DNA from: Pseudomonas rhodesiae
Lineage (GTDB): Bacteria > Pseudomonadota > Gammaproteobacteria > Pseudomonadales > Pseudomonadaceae
DNA: 64,000 bases
Direction of reading: 5' to 3'
Assembly (NCBI RefSeq): GCF_007858255.1
Contig: NZ_VFEU01000007.1
Coordinates: 1 to 64,000 of the forward strand
The notes under the pieces are model-generated. The model saw nothing but the letters and a program-made list of their open reading frames with translations. It made no database searches and was not told the origin of the DNA. The position numbers and the translations under genes were made by a program. Shown piece by piece: positions 44,735 to 53,720 of this stretch; the stretch's first letter is position 1; each line of letters begins with the position of its first letter.

Positions 44735-45127
44735 ATGGATAAGTTGCAGAAAACCGTTGAAGAATGGAAAGCGATGCTCGATCCGGAGCAGTACAACGTA
44801 TGTCGCCTCAAAGGTACCGAGCGACCTTTCAGCGGCAAGTACAACGACACCAAAACGGACGGCGTGTACCACTGTATTTGCTGCAATGAGCCGCTGTTCG
44901 ATTCCAAGGCCAAGTTTGACTCGGGCTGCGGCTGGCCCAGCTTCTACGAGCCGATCGCCGACAGCGCCATGATCGAGATCCGGGACGTCAGCCATGGCAT
45001 GATCCGTACCGAAGTCACCTGCGCCAAGTGCGATGCGCACCTGGGGCATGTGTTCCCCGATGGTCCGCCACCGACCGGTTTGCGCTACTGCATCAATTCG
45101 GTGTGCCTGGATCTGGTGCCTCGTTGA
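44735..45127 (+). CDS. msrB: peptide methionine (R)-S-oxide reductase MsrB
   Basis: 130 residues. ATG 44735 ([17 protein letters not shown]) follows GAGGTGTATCG, and the upstream frame is rejected. Zinc-binding Cys pairs are [10 protein letters not shown] and [10 protein letters not shown]. The substrate block is [11 protein letters not shown], and the catalytic Cys is in [13 protein letters not shown]. It repairs R-sulfoxides of methionine residues in the cytoplasm. It lies between alaA (divergent) and gpx-ospR (same direction). Confidence 0.95.
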   Translation: MDKLQKTVEEWKAMLDPEQYNVCRLKGTERPFSGKYNDTKTDGVYHCICCNEPLFDSKAKFDSGCGWPSFYEPIADSAMIEIRDVSHGMIRTEVTCAKCDAHLGHVFPDGPPPTGLRYCINSVCLDLVPR

Positions 45128-45208
45128 AGTGAGTAGGTAGCGCGTCGGGAGTGAGTGGCGAGATGGCTCGCTCCCAGTCATAAACGTGATCGAGCATGAT
45201 CAATGCGC

Positions 45209-45231
45209 TCAATTAAGTTGTGTGCAATTGA
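45209..45231. promoter_or_regulatory. inverted repeat upstream of gpx-ospR (candidate OspR operator)
   Basis: TCAATT at 45209 and AATTGA at 45226-45231 are inverted around 11 bases, in AT-rich sequence 47 bases before the gpx start. It has the general look of MarR/OhrR-type sites (AATT-rich). Autoregulation by OspR is inferred. Confidence 0.5.
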
Positions 45232-45277
45232 ATCGCTCGCTATGTTGTGGGCTCTTCCCCCGACACGAGGCACAGCC

Positions 45278-45763
45278 ATGAGCGACAACCTGCTGAGTAT
45301 TCCCTGCACCACCATCAAGGGTGAGCAAAAGACCTTGGCCGATTTCGCCGGCAAGGCCGTGCTGGTGGTCAACACCGCCAGCAAATGCGGCTTTACCCCG
45401 CAGTACAAGGGCCTTGAGCAACTCTGGCAGCAGTACAAAGACCAGGGGCTGGTGGTATTGGGGTTCCCTTGCAACCAGTTCGGCAAGCAGGAGCCAGGTG
45501 ACGAAGGGGCGATTTCTGAATTCTGTGAGCTGAACTACGGTGTCAGCTTTCCGCTGTTCAAGAAAATCGACGTCAATGGCAGCGATGCCCATCCTTTATT
45601 TGTGCAATTGAAACAGCAGGCCCCCGGTTTGCTGGGTTCCAAGGGCATCAAATGGAACTTCACCAAGTTCCTGATCGGTCGCAATGGTCAGGTGGTCAAG
45701 CGCTTCGGCCCGACCACCAAACCTCAGGACTTGACCCAAGAGATCGAAGCCCTGCTCAAATGA
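45278..45763 (+). CDS. gpx: glutathione peroxidase-type thiol peroxidase
   Basis: 161 residues starting MSDNLLSIPCTTIKGEQKTL. The catalytic Cys sits in NTASKCGFTPQYKGLE, the second conserved block is LGFPCNQFGKQEPG with the resolving Cys, and the Trp/Asn block is KWNFTKFLIGRNG. It reduces H2O2 or lipid hydroperoxides using thioredoxin or glutathione. The frame extends to 45203, but the MarR-like inverted repeat lies there. It overlaps ospR by 4 bases (ATGA), so the two are translationally coupled. Confidence 0.94.
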   Translation: MSDNLLSIPCTTIKGEQKTLADFAGKAVLVVNTASKCGFTPQYKGLEQLWQQYKDQGLVVLGFPCNQFGKQEPGDEGAISEFCELNYGVSFPLFKKIDVNGSDAHPLFVQLKQQAPGLLGSKGIKWNFTKFLIGRNGQVVKRFGPTTKPQDLTQEIEALLK

Positions 45764-46251
45764 CTAACCCACCCGTTGTGTCCCTGGCCCTGGACAACCA
45801 ATTGTGTTTCAAGCTCTACGCGGCTTCGCGGGCGGTAACCCGTGCCTACAAGCCGATGCTGGATCCATTGGGCCTGACCTATCCGCAATACCTGGTGATG
45901 CTGGTGTTGTGGGAGTGGCATGACGCCCCTCCGGCGCAGCCTACGGTCAAGGCGCTGGGGGACCGTCTGATGCTCGACTCGGGCACCCTCACGCCGTTGC
46001 TCAAACGTCTTGAACAACTGGCTTGGGTGCAGCGGCGGCGCAGTACCAGGGATGAGCGGGAAGTGCATTTGAGCTTGAGTGAGGCCGGCGTGCATCTGCG
46101 CGAGCGGACTTACCGGATGAAGACGCGACTGTTGTGCGACAGCGGCATCGACCTGAACCAGGCGGACGACCTGCGCGATGGCCTGGACCAATTGCTGGGG
46201 CAGATCAGAGCGCTGTCGTCTTCGGCACCCACAGATCCAGCAGGGCATTGA
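45760..46251 (+). CDS. ospR: MarR-type oxidative-stress regulator OspR
   Basis: 163 residues. The thiol is in LDNQLCFKLYAASRAV, in the same place as OhrR, and the partner Tyr is in [20 protein letters not shown]. The wHTH is KALGDRLMLDSGTLTPLLKR, then the wing RRRSTRDEREVHLSL. A second Cys is in RLLCDSGIDLN. The gene order gpx-ospR-sagS matches P. aeruginosa as I recall it, where OspR represses gpx and affects pigment and virulence. Its 3' end overlaps the convergent sagS gene by 47 bases. Confidence 0.9.
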   Translation: MTNPPVVSLALDNQLCFKLYAASRAVTRAYKPMLDPLGLTYPQYLVMLVLWEWHDAPPAQPTVKALGDRLMLDSGTLTPLLKRLEQLAWVQRRRSTRDEREVHLSLSEAGVHLRERTYRMKTRLLCDSGIDLNQADDLRDGLDQLLGQIRALSSSAPTDPAGH

Positions 46252-48514
46252 GTTCTTCGCGACGGAAAGGCTTGGCCAGGTAGTCGTTCATCCCGGCGGC
46301 GCGGCAGCGTTCGCGCTCTTCGGACATAGCATTGGCGGTCAACGCCACGATCGGCAGGTCCGGCCAGCGTCCACTGCTGCGTATCTGCCGACTGGCCTCG
46401 TAGCCATCCATCACCGGCATATTGCAATCCATCAGCACCATATCGAAGTGTTGCTCTTCCAGACACTTAAGCGCTTCGCCACCATGGCCGGCCACGACCA
46501 CCTCACAGCCCAACTTGCTGAGCATGCCCTTGGCCACCAGTTGGTTGACCGGATTGTCCTCCACCAACAGGATGCGCGCGCGGTGCGCTACAGGCGCGGC
46601 TTCCACTTGGATCGGATCGAGGATCAAGTGCCCATCGCTGCGCAAGGTGCGTCGCAGAATCTGATACAGCGCGTTGCGGCTCAGGGGGCGGGCCTGTTGC
46701 TGCAATGGCGCGAGTGCGGCCACTTCTTCGCTGGGCATAAAGTTGCCGTAGGCCGTCACCACCAGAATCGGTGCGGTAATGCCCGGCCGCAGTCGGAACA
46801 GGCACTCCGGGCAATCAGTGATCAGCAGGTCTGGGGTTTCTCCGCTCAAATCATGGTCCTGGGCGTAACAGCGCGGCGTCAGCCCCCAGTAGGGCAGGAG
46901 CGTGGTCAGCAGTTCTGTGAGGCCGCTGCTGGCGTTGGTGATGGCGATCACGTCACCGCTGAGCGGCGGCGGCTGCACCGCCGGCGAATGAGCCGGCAGC
47001 GGTAGCTCGGCGCGGAACTGGCTGCCAAAGCCGACCTCCGAGCTGATGCTCAAGCGCCCCTGCATGGCTTCACACAGGTTTCGCGTCAGTGCCAGGCCCA
47101 GGCCCGTACCGCCAAACTGGCGGGTTATGCCGGCGCCAGCCTGGGTAAACGGTTGGAAGATTTTCGCTTGGGCTTCCTGCGCAATGCCGATGCCGGTGTC
47201 GCAGACTTCAATGTGGACCTTGCCCTCCTGAACGCTGAGACGCACATCCACGCGCCCGAAGCGGGTGAACTTGAGGGCGTTGGACAGCAAGTTACTGACG
47301 ATCTGCCGCACGCGCGTCGGGTCGCCCAGCACTTGGGCCGGAAACCTCGGGTCGATCAAGCAGGTCAGCTCCACGCTTGGCGCGGCGTTCTGCGACAGCA
47401 GGTTGGCGGTGTCTTCCACCAGCGCGCCCAAATCGAATGGAATGCGCTCCAGTTCCAACTGGCCGGCATCGAATTTGGACAGGTCGAGGATATCGTTGAG
47501 CAACTCCACCAGCACTTTGCCCGAATCGTGGGCGATGGACAGTTGCTGACGCTGCTCGGCGTTCAAGCTGCTGTCCAGCGACAGCGCGATCATGCCCAGC
47601 AAGCCGTTGAGCGGGGTGCGGATCTCATGGCTCATGTTCGCCAGGAACGCCGCGCGGGCCTGAGCCATGCCCAGGGCATTCATCTTGGCCGCCTCCAACT
47701 CGTCGTTGGACTGGCTCAGCCGCTGGTTACTGGCCTTGAGTTCCAGGGTACGAGCGGAGACGATATCTTCCAGTTGGCCCAGGTATTCGGTCAGCCGGTC
47801 TTCGGCGTGGCGGCGCTGCTGGATTTCAGTTTGCATGTTTTCGAATTGCTGGTTGGCCACGGTGACCAGTACGCCGATTTCGTCGTTCTCGTGCCCGGGC
47901 GGGTAGTCCAGACGCGTGTGTTTGCGCGTGCTCAATTCGCCAATGATGCGTACCAGTGGTTTGGTCAGCATCACATAGAACAGCCCCAGCAGGATGCCGG
48001 TCAGCAGCAGGCTGCGCACAAAGCCATTGAGCAGTGTGATCTCGGCGCGCCGCAGGAAGCGGCTGCCGAAGGCGTAGGTATCGACGTCCAGACGCAGCAC
48101 ACCCAAGGAGTCGTTGGGCATATGGCTCAGGTAGAGCCGGTCCTCAAATTGGCGATTGGCGCCAAACATCAGGTCGCTGAGGGCGCGGTAGGTGCTTTCC
48201 TTGCGCGGCCGCTGTACATCGGCCAGCACCAGGCCATTGTTGTCGATCAACTGCGCGCGAATGATGGCGGGGGAGTGCAGCAGGCCCAAGGTCAGTTCCT
48301 GTGCCAGCTCGGCGTCGATGTTGTAGGCAATACGTGATGCCGGGTTATGGCTGATTTCGATCAGCGAGCGAATTTCACGGTTGATGGATGCGTCTTCGCT
48401 GGCATAATCAATGCCGATTTGGATCAGACTGAGCAAGGTTCCCAAGACGAAACCTACCAGCACAGTCAATCGGGCTTGTTTATAAGACAAGCGGTGGGCG
48501 AACTTGATATCCAT
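46205..48514 (-). CDS. sagS: hybrid sensor histidine kinase SagS
   Basis: 769 residues from MDIKFAHRLSYKQARL; the longer frame (to 48904) crosses the divergent gene start region. Membrane helices lie at about 18-36 and 167-185, flanking a periplasmic sensor of about 130 residues. Then come HAMP-like and coiled-coil parts and a HisKA with phospho-His near 296 (FLANMSHEIRTPLNGLLG). HATPase motifs are NALKF, DTGIGI and GTGLGLALT. A degenerate receiver-like stretch lies near 515-630, and a true receiver has phospho-Asp near 696 (VLMDCNMPVMDG). In P. aeruginosa SagS acts as a biofilm and tolerance switch. The assignment rests on architecture and synteny with gpx-ospR. Confidence 0.88.
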   Translation of the reverse strand: MDIKFAHRLSYKQARLTVLVGFVLGTLLSLIQIGIDYASEDASINREIRSLIEISHNPASRIAYNIDAELAQELTLGLLHSPAIIRAQLIDNNGLVLADVQRPRKESTYRALSDLMFGANRQFEDRLYLSHMPNDSLGVLRLDVDTYAFGSRFLRRAEITLLNGFVRSLLLTGILLGLFYVMLTKPLVRIIGELSTRKHTRLDYPPGHENDEIGVLVTVANQQFENMQTEIQQRRHAEDRLTEYLGQLEDIVSARTLELKASNQRLSQSNDELEAAKMNALGMAQARAAFLANMSHEIRTPLNGLLGMIALSLDSSLNAEQRQQLSIAHDSGKVLVELLNDILDLSKFDAGQLELERIPFDLGALVEDTANLLSQNAAPSVELTCLIDPRFPAQVLGDPTRVRQIVSNLLSNALKFTRFGRVDVRLSVQEGKVHIEVCDTGIGIAQEAQAKIFQPFTQAGAGITRQFGGTGLGLALTRNLCEAMQGRLSISSEVGFGSQFRAELPLPAHSPAVQPPPLSGDVIAITNASSGLTELLTTLLPYWGLTPRCYAQDHDLSGETPDLLITDCPECLFRLRPGITAPILVVTAYGNFMPSEEVAALAPLQQQARPLSRNALYQILRRTLRSDGHLILDPIQVEAAPVAHRARILLVEDNPVNQLVAKGMLSKLGCEVVVAGHGGEALKCLEEQHFDMVLMDCNMPVMDGYEASRQIRSSGRWPDLPIVALTANAMSEERERCRAAGMNDYLAKPFRREELNALLDLWVPKTTAL

Positions 48515-48677
48515 CGAGTGTTGAACCACTTCACGTTTCCCTTCGCCCGGCAAGCATAGCTGAACATCCACAGGCTCTGGCCTGCCCGGCATGAATCGTT
48601 TTATACGCAGCCCCTTGCGGTCTGTCGCAGGGTTGCCAATACGCCATCTTTTGCAAGAACTTGCCAGAGGAATATCC

Positions 48678-49568
48678 GTGGATTCTCGATTGAATGCCTT
48701 TCTTGAGCGGGCCGATGCAGTACTTGCTCGCCTGGAACCCCTGCTGCCAGCGCCCCGACAGGCCATCGACTGGAACCAGTGCCTGGCTGCGCGCTGGCAA
48801 CGCGAGGGGCGCACCGGGTTTCTGTTGCCGCTGGAGGTCAGTCTGGACATGCGCCTGTCCGACTTGATCGGTGTCGACAAGCAGCGCGAGCAACTGGCGC
48901 GCAATACTCAGCAGTTTCTCGACGGCCTGCCCGCCAACCATGCGCTGCTGTGGGGTTCGCGCGGCACCGGCAAGTCGTCCATGGTGCGTGCCCTGCTGGC
49001 CCAGCATGCCAACGCCGGTTTGCGCCTGATCGAAATCGAGCGTGATCACTTGGCCGATCTGCCACGTGTGGTCGAGCAACTGCTCAAACTGCCACAGCGC
49101 TTTATCCTGTTCTGTGATGATCTGTCGTTCGAAGCCGGTGAGGGCGACTACCGCGTGCTTAAAAGCGTGCTGGACGGTTCCCTGGAACAGGCGCCGGAAA
49201 ATGTGCTGCTCTATGCCACCTCCAACCGTCGCCATTTGGTGCCGGAAAACCAGAGCGACAACGATAACTGGAAGCGCGTGGACGGCGAACTGCACCCCAG
49301 CGAAGCCGTGGAGGACAAGATTGCCTTGTCCGACCGCTTTGGCTTGTGGCTGTCGTTCTACCCGTTCACCCAGGAACATTTCTTGGATGTGGTGGAGCAT
49401 TGGATCGGCGAACTGGCAGGCAAAGCCGGTTTGCAATGGCAGCGTGACGAAGCGCTCGATATTCTCGCCGTGCGCTGGGCCACCGGGCGCGGCAACCGCA
49501 ACGGACGTTGCGCGTATCAGTTCGCCCGTTACTGGGTGGGCCTCAAATTGCTGGAGCGTCAACCATGA
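48678..49568 (+). CDS. DUF815-type AAA ATPase (GTG start)
   Basis: 296 residues starting at GTG 48678, preceded by AGAGGAATATCC, which is better than ATG 48591. It is a single AAA domain: Walker A WGSRGTGKSS, Walker B FILFCDDLSFE, then LYATSNRRHLVPE (sensor 1). The DUF815 blocks include IDWNQCLAARWQREGRTGFL near the N-terminus and ALSDRFGLWLSFYPF. It is a putative ATPase of unknown function, possibly a MoxR-like chaperone. It overlaps the fRMsr gene by 4 bases (ATGA), so they are coupled. Confidence 0.88.
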   Translation: MDSRLNAFLERADAVLARLEPLLPAPRQAIDWNQCLAARWQREGRTGFLLPLEVSLDMRLSDLIGVDKQREQLARNTQQFLDGLPANHALLWGSRGTGKSSMVRALLAQHANAGLRLIEIERDHLADLPRVVEQLLKLPQRFILFCDDLSFEAGEGDYRVLKSVLDGSLEQAPENVLLYATSNRRHLVPENQSDNDNWKRVDGELHPSEAVEDKIALSDRFGLWLSFYPFTQEHFLDVVEHWIGELAGKAGLQWQRDEALDILAVRWATGRGNRNGRCAYQFARYWVGLKLLERQP

Positions 49569-50047
49569 TCGATTTGCAACACGCCGGTACAGGCCTGGAT
49601 GGCTATGCCATGCTCTGCGCGCAGCTGGAGTCGCTGTTGGCCGATGAGCGCGACTTTATCGCCAACAGTGCCCAGTTTTCTGCGTTCCTGTTCAACCAAC
49701 TGGATGACCTGAACTGGGCCGGTTTTTACCTCAATCGCAATGAAGAACTGGTGCTCGGCCCGTTCCAGGGGCAGATCGCCTGTGTACGTATTCCGTTCGG
49801 AAAGGGCGTCTGCGGTGCTGCAGCAGCCTCGCGCCAAACCCAGCGCGTCGAGGATGTGCATGCCTTCCCTGGGCATATTGCCTGTGACAGCGCCTCCAAC
49901 AGTGAGCTGGTGGTCCCGCTGGTCAAGAACGGCCAATTGATTGGTGTTCTTGACCTCGACAGCCCTTTGATGGCCCGTTTTACCCAACAAGACCAGCAGG
50001 GCATCGAGCAATTGGCTGCGATTTTTCTGCGCTTGACCGACTGCTGA
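49565..50047 (+). CDS. free methionine-(R)-sulfoxide reductase (GAF family)
   Basis: 160 residues with a single GAF domain. The catalytic and resolving cysteines appear in QIACVRIPFGKGVCGAAAAS and HIACDSASNSELVVPLV. The substrate region includes NWAGFYLNRNEELVLGPFQG. This is the pattern of YebR/fRMsr, which reduces free methionine R-sulfoxide with thioredoxin. It is translationally coupled to the DUF815 ATPase gene upstream and ends just before the convergent hybrid kinase gene. Confidence 0.92.
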   Translation: MIDLQHAGTGLDGYAMLCAQLESLLADERDFIANSAQFSAFLFNQLDDLNWAGFYLNRNEELVLGPFQGQIACVRIPFGKGVCGAAAASRQTQRVEDVHAFPGHIACDSASNSELVVPLVKNGQLIGVLDLDSPLMARFTQQDQQGIEQLAAIFLRLTDC

Positions 50048-50072
50048 TGCCAGAGGGGGCGGACCCGCCCCC

Positions 50073-53000
50073 TTATGGGTTATCCAGCGCGTGAAGCTGC
50101 ACTTGCAGCATCCTCTCAAACTCCAGCATCAGCTTTTCCAGGGCCTTCACACCGGCGTCAATCGAAGACCGATCATCATCGCGGCCGCAGGCCTGTTCGA
50201 GGGTTTCACACTGTGACGCCAGCGCATTGGCCTGAACGATGCGGGCGGCGCCCTTGATCTTGTGGGCCTGTTCGGTGATCTGCTCATAGGAGGCCTGCGC
50301 GTTCATCAGGGCGATCAGCTCCTGACGGTCCTGGCGGCTGCTATTGAGCAGTTCTTCCAGCAGGCGTCGGCTCATCTGTGGATCGCCGCCGGTCAGGGCT
50401 TCGAAATTACCGAGGTCTAGGATCTGGTCGGCAGGGTGCGTGCCGATCTGCGCCAAATGCCGTTCCAGGGCCGTGAGGCTGATGGGCTTGAACAGGCAAT
50501 CGTTCATGCCTGCCTGTGCGCAGCGTTGCTTCTCCTCGGGTTGGGCGTTGGCGGTAAAGCCCAGTACCACACAGGGCGTCAGGCCTTCACGCTGTTCGTA
50601 TTCGCGGATCGAACGACTCAGTTCATAGCCATTCATGATGGGCATATTGCAGTCGGCGATCACCAGGTCGAAACGCTCCTGACGCCAGGCCTGGAAACCC
50701 GCCGCGCCGTTTTGCGCTGCGGTGAACTGATGGCCTAGATAGCCGAGTTGCTGGCACATCAACAGGCGGTTCGCCGGATGATCGTCCACCACCAGTACAT
50801 TGAGCACTGGCGCGGTGGTCGGCCTTTCGGGTTGGTGTTCGTCCTCGGCCAGCTCAGGCTGCAGGCGTGTCATCTTGAGGTTGACATGCACCTGGGTGCC
50901 GACCATGGGCACGCTGCTGAGGCTCAATTGCCCACCCATCATGGCGCACAGGCTGCGGCAGATCACCAACCCCAGGCCGGCGCCGCTCCTGGCCAGTTGC
51001 CCGGAGTTGTCGGCTTGGGCAAAGGGTTCGAACAGGCGCATCTGATCGTCGCGGCTGATGCCGATGCCGGTGTCTTCCACTACCAGTTTCATCTCGACTT
51101 GCTGGGCAAGATCGGTGGGCAGCACGTCCACCTTTATTTTGACCTGACCGCGCTCGGTGAACTTGATCGCGTTACTGATCAGGTTCGACAGCACCTGCTT
51201 GAAGCGCAGCGGGTCGATCAACACTTCGGTGTCGTCCAGGTCAGTCTTGAACTCCAGTATCAGGCTGAGGGTTTTCTGGCGGGCCAGGCCGTCGAACACA
51301 CGTACCACCGATTCGATCACTTCCCGCAGGTTCACACGTTCCGGCGCCAGGCTCAGGCGGCCGGATTCGATCCGCGCGATATCGAGGATGTCGCCGATCA
51401 ACTCCAGCAAGTCCTTGGCCGAGTTATAGGCCACTTCGATGGCGGGGCGGTCGAGGTGGCCCTGGTCCGCGCGCTTGAGCGTCAATTCGAGCATGCCGAT
51501 CACTGCGTTCATGGGCGTACGGATTTCATGGCTCATGGTGGCCAGGAACGTACTTTTGGCGCGATTGGCCTCGTCCGCGCGTTCCTTGGCGGCACGCAGC
51601 TCATCGAACAATTGGCGGCGCTCGCTGATATCGATCCAGCCGCCGATGATGCCCTGGACTTCGCCCACGGAATCGCGATACGGCAAGATCCAGTGATAGA
51701 TCGTGAGTTTTTTGCCGCGTATGTGCAGGGTGCGATCCAGGATCAGCGGGTTGCCCTCAGCCACCACACGCTGATAATCGGCGTGGTATTGCGCGGCCTC
51801 TTCTGCCATGGCGGTGCTGATTTGCATCGCACTCCTGCCGATCACCTCTTCGCGCTTGACGTCGAACGCCTGCAGGTAGCTGTCGTTGCAGGTCTGCAGC
51901 AGGCCCTTGCGGTCGCGCACGTAAATCGGGTGCGGCGTTTCGTTGACCAGGGCGCGCATGAATTCGAACTGGTCATTGAGAGCGCGCTCAGCCATTTTGC
52001 GGTGCTTGATCTGGCGCTGCATGTAGGCGTTCCAGGTCAGGGAAATCAGCAGCAACAGGCCGGTGCCGATGATGATGCGCGCAATCAATTGATGATAATT
52101 GCGCCAGTAGCTGTCGGAGGCGGCGGTATAGCCGCGCCAGCGACTGTTGATCACCCCCAGCTCGTCCGGAGCGATGCTGAGCAGGGCCTTGTCGAGAATC
52201 GAGCTGAGTTCGGTGGCCCCCCGGGACGTTGCCAAGGCAAAGGTGGCCGGCGTGGTGCCAATGCTGAAACTGGTCTGGACCTTATCTTGGAATATCGGTG
52301 AAGACAGGAAATAGTTGGCGACCACCAGGGTATTGACCGCACCCTCCACATGGCCTTGTGCAAGGAGTTCGGTTGCCTTGAACGTGTCCCCCGTTTCTAC
52401 CAGTTGAATCTGCGGAAAGTGCTCGCGCAGGAATTTGATCGGCGGGCTGCCTTGAGTTACCGCCACGCGTTTGCCAGCCATTTGTTCCAGACTGGTGGGC
52501 GCCTGGTCTTCCTTGCGCGTCAACATTACGTAGGAGTTTTCCAGGTAGGGGCGGGTAAAGTTCAACTGTCCTTCGCGTTGCAGGCTGGGGGCGATCGCGC
52601 CGATGACATCTGCTTCACCGGCCTCCACCTGCTCGATCATCTCGTTCACATTGCGTCCGCGCTGGATCTCGAAGCGTAAGCCGGTGCGCAGGCGAATCAG
52701 TTCCAGCAGGTCGGCGGTGATGCCGCGGAAGTTGCCGTCTGCATCGAAGAATGTCAGCGGTGCGAAGGTTTCGTTCGCGATGACTTTGACCACTGGGTTG
52801 TCTTTCAGCCAACGCTCCTCGCGCGGGGTCAGTTGCAGCTTCTGATCGGTCAACAGAATGTCACTGCCGGCACTCCAGCGCTTGGCAATGGTTTCTCGCT
52901 CGGAGATGGGCACAGCCATCAGGACGGAGTCGACGATGCTCAGCAGGATGTGCTGGTGCTGCGGCAGGGCAAAGCTGAAGCCGTAGGCTTCGTGCTTACC

Positions 53001-53720
53001 GAAGTTGGCCATGCGCACGTTTTTCAGGTAGCCCTTGTTGATCAGGTAATGGGTGGAAATGGTATCGCCGAGAAACACGTCCGCCTGTTCGAACGCCACT
53101 GCATTCAACGCATTCTGGTAAGAGGGATAGGCGCGGATGATCGCGTTGGGGTAGAGCTTTTCCACTTCGCCCAGAGGCAGGTAGTGATAGACCAGGGCCA
53201 GGCGCATCCCCGCCAAGCCCTCGCTGAGGCTGCGTGTTTCGCCCTCGCGGGTGACCAGCACCGGTTGATCCACCGCGTAGGGTTCTGACAGGGTGAGGTT
53301 GGGGTTGGCGGCTTCGAACCCGTTGGAAGAGCCCAGCAAGTCGATCTCCCCGGACTCAAGGGCGCGAATGGCCGCCTCTCGGGAGGGGTAGCGCACCACT
53401 TTGATCGGCAATGCCAGCGCCTTGGCCAGCAGCCCGGCGTAGTCGGCGGTGAGGCCCTCGTAATCGCGGCCGCTGGAGGTGAGATCAAAAGGGGGGTAGT
53501 CAGGGGCCGCAGTGCCCAGTACCAGTTCGCGTTTGTTCTGCAGCCATTGGCGTTGAGCCTTGTTCAGGTGGGTTTCCAGTTGTACCGAGCCTGCACGACT
53601 CAATAAATTGAAATATTCCGGGCCCGTTGGAGGGGCGGCAGGCACGGCAATGCTGAAGCACAAACCGGCACTCAATAAAATCAGATAGTCCTTTATACGC
53701 CTGGGCATCCGCTTTCTCAC
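50073..53720 (-). CDS. BvgS/RocS2-like hybrid sensor kinase with two periplasmic binding domains
   Basis: 1215 residues. In order: a signal or anchor segment (10-29), two family 3 solute-binding domains (about 60-285 and 310-535), a membrane helix near 548-568 (IIIGTGLLLLISLTWNAYMQ), a PAS domain (585-700), HisKA with His731 (FLATMSHEIRTPMNAVIG), HATPase (VLSNLISNAIKF, DTGIGIS, GAGLGLVICR), a receiver with Asp1023 (LVIADCNMPIMNG) and a C-terminal Hpt with His1153 (QAHKIKGAARIV). The architecture is that of Bordetella BvgS and P. aeruginosa RocS2. GTG 53720 overlaps the regulator stop; ATG 53708 is an alternative. The ligands are unknown. Confidence 0.92.
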   Translation of the reverse strand: MRKRMPRRIKDYLILLSAGLCFSIAVPAAPPTGPEYFNLLSRAGSVQLETHLNKAQRQWLQNKRELVLGTAAPDYPPFDLTSSGRDYEGLTADYAGLLAKALALPIKVVRYPSREAAIRALESGEIDLLGSSNGFEAANPNLTLSEPYAVDQPVLVTREGETRSLSEGLAGMRLALVYHYLPLGEVEKLYPNAIIRAYPSYQNALNAVAFEQADVFLGDTISTHYLINKGYLKNVRMANFGKHEAYGFSFALPQHQHILLSIVDSVLMAVPISERETIAKRWSAGSDILLTDQKLQLTPREERWLKDNPVVKVIANETFAPLTFFDADGNFRGITADLLELIRLRTGLRFEIQRGRNVNEMIEQVEAGEADVIGAIAPSLQREGQLNFTRPYLENSYVMLTRKEDQAPTSLEQMAGKRVAVTQGSPPIKFLREHFPQIQLVETGDTFKATELLAQGHVEGAVNTLVVANYFLSSPIFQDKVQTSFSIGTTPATFALATSRGATELSSILDKALLSIAPDELGVINSRWRGYTAASDSYWRNYHQLIARIIIGTGLLLLISLTWNAYMQRQIKHRKMAERALNDQFEFMRALVNETPHPIYVRDRKGLLQTCNDSYLQAFDVKREEVIGRSAMQISTAMAEEAAQYHADYQRVVAEGNPLILDRTLHIRGKKLTIYHWILPYRDSVGEVQGIIGGWIDISERRQLFDELRAAKERADEANRAKSTFLATMSHEIRTPMNAVIGMLELTLKRADQGHLDRPAIEVAYNSAKDLLELIGDILDIARIESGRLSLAPERVNLREVIESVVRVFDGLARQKTLSLILEFKTDLDDTEVLIDPLRFKQVLSNLISNAIKFTERGQVKIKVDVLPTDLAQQVEMKLVVEDTGIGISRDDQMRLFEPFAQADNSGQLARSGAGLGLVICRSLCAMMGGQLSLSSVPMVGTQVHVNLKMTRLQPELAEDEHQPERPTTAPVLNVLVVDDHPANRLLMCQQLGYLGHQFTAAQNGAAGFQAWRQERFDLVIADCNMPIMNGYELSRSIREYEQREGLTPCVVLGFTANAQPEEKQRCAQAGMNDCLFKPISLTALERHLAQIGTHPADQILDLGNFEALTGGDPQMSRRLLEELLNSSRQDRQELIALMNAQASYEQITEQAHKIKGAARIVQANALASQCETLEQACGRDDDRSSIDAGVKALEKLMLEFERMLQVQLHALDNP

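Noticed and set aside
47153..48337. 394-codon plus-strand frame
   Set aside because: It is antisense to sagS, without start signals or motifs.
50748..52301. 517-codon plus-strand frame
   Set aside because: It is antisense to the BvgS-like kinase gene and His/Gln-rich as expected for a shadow frame.
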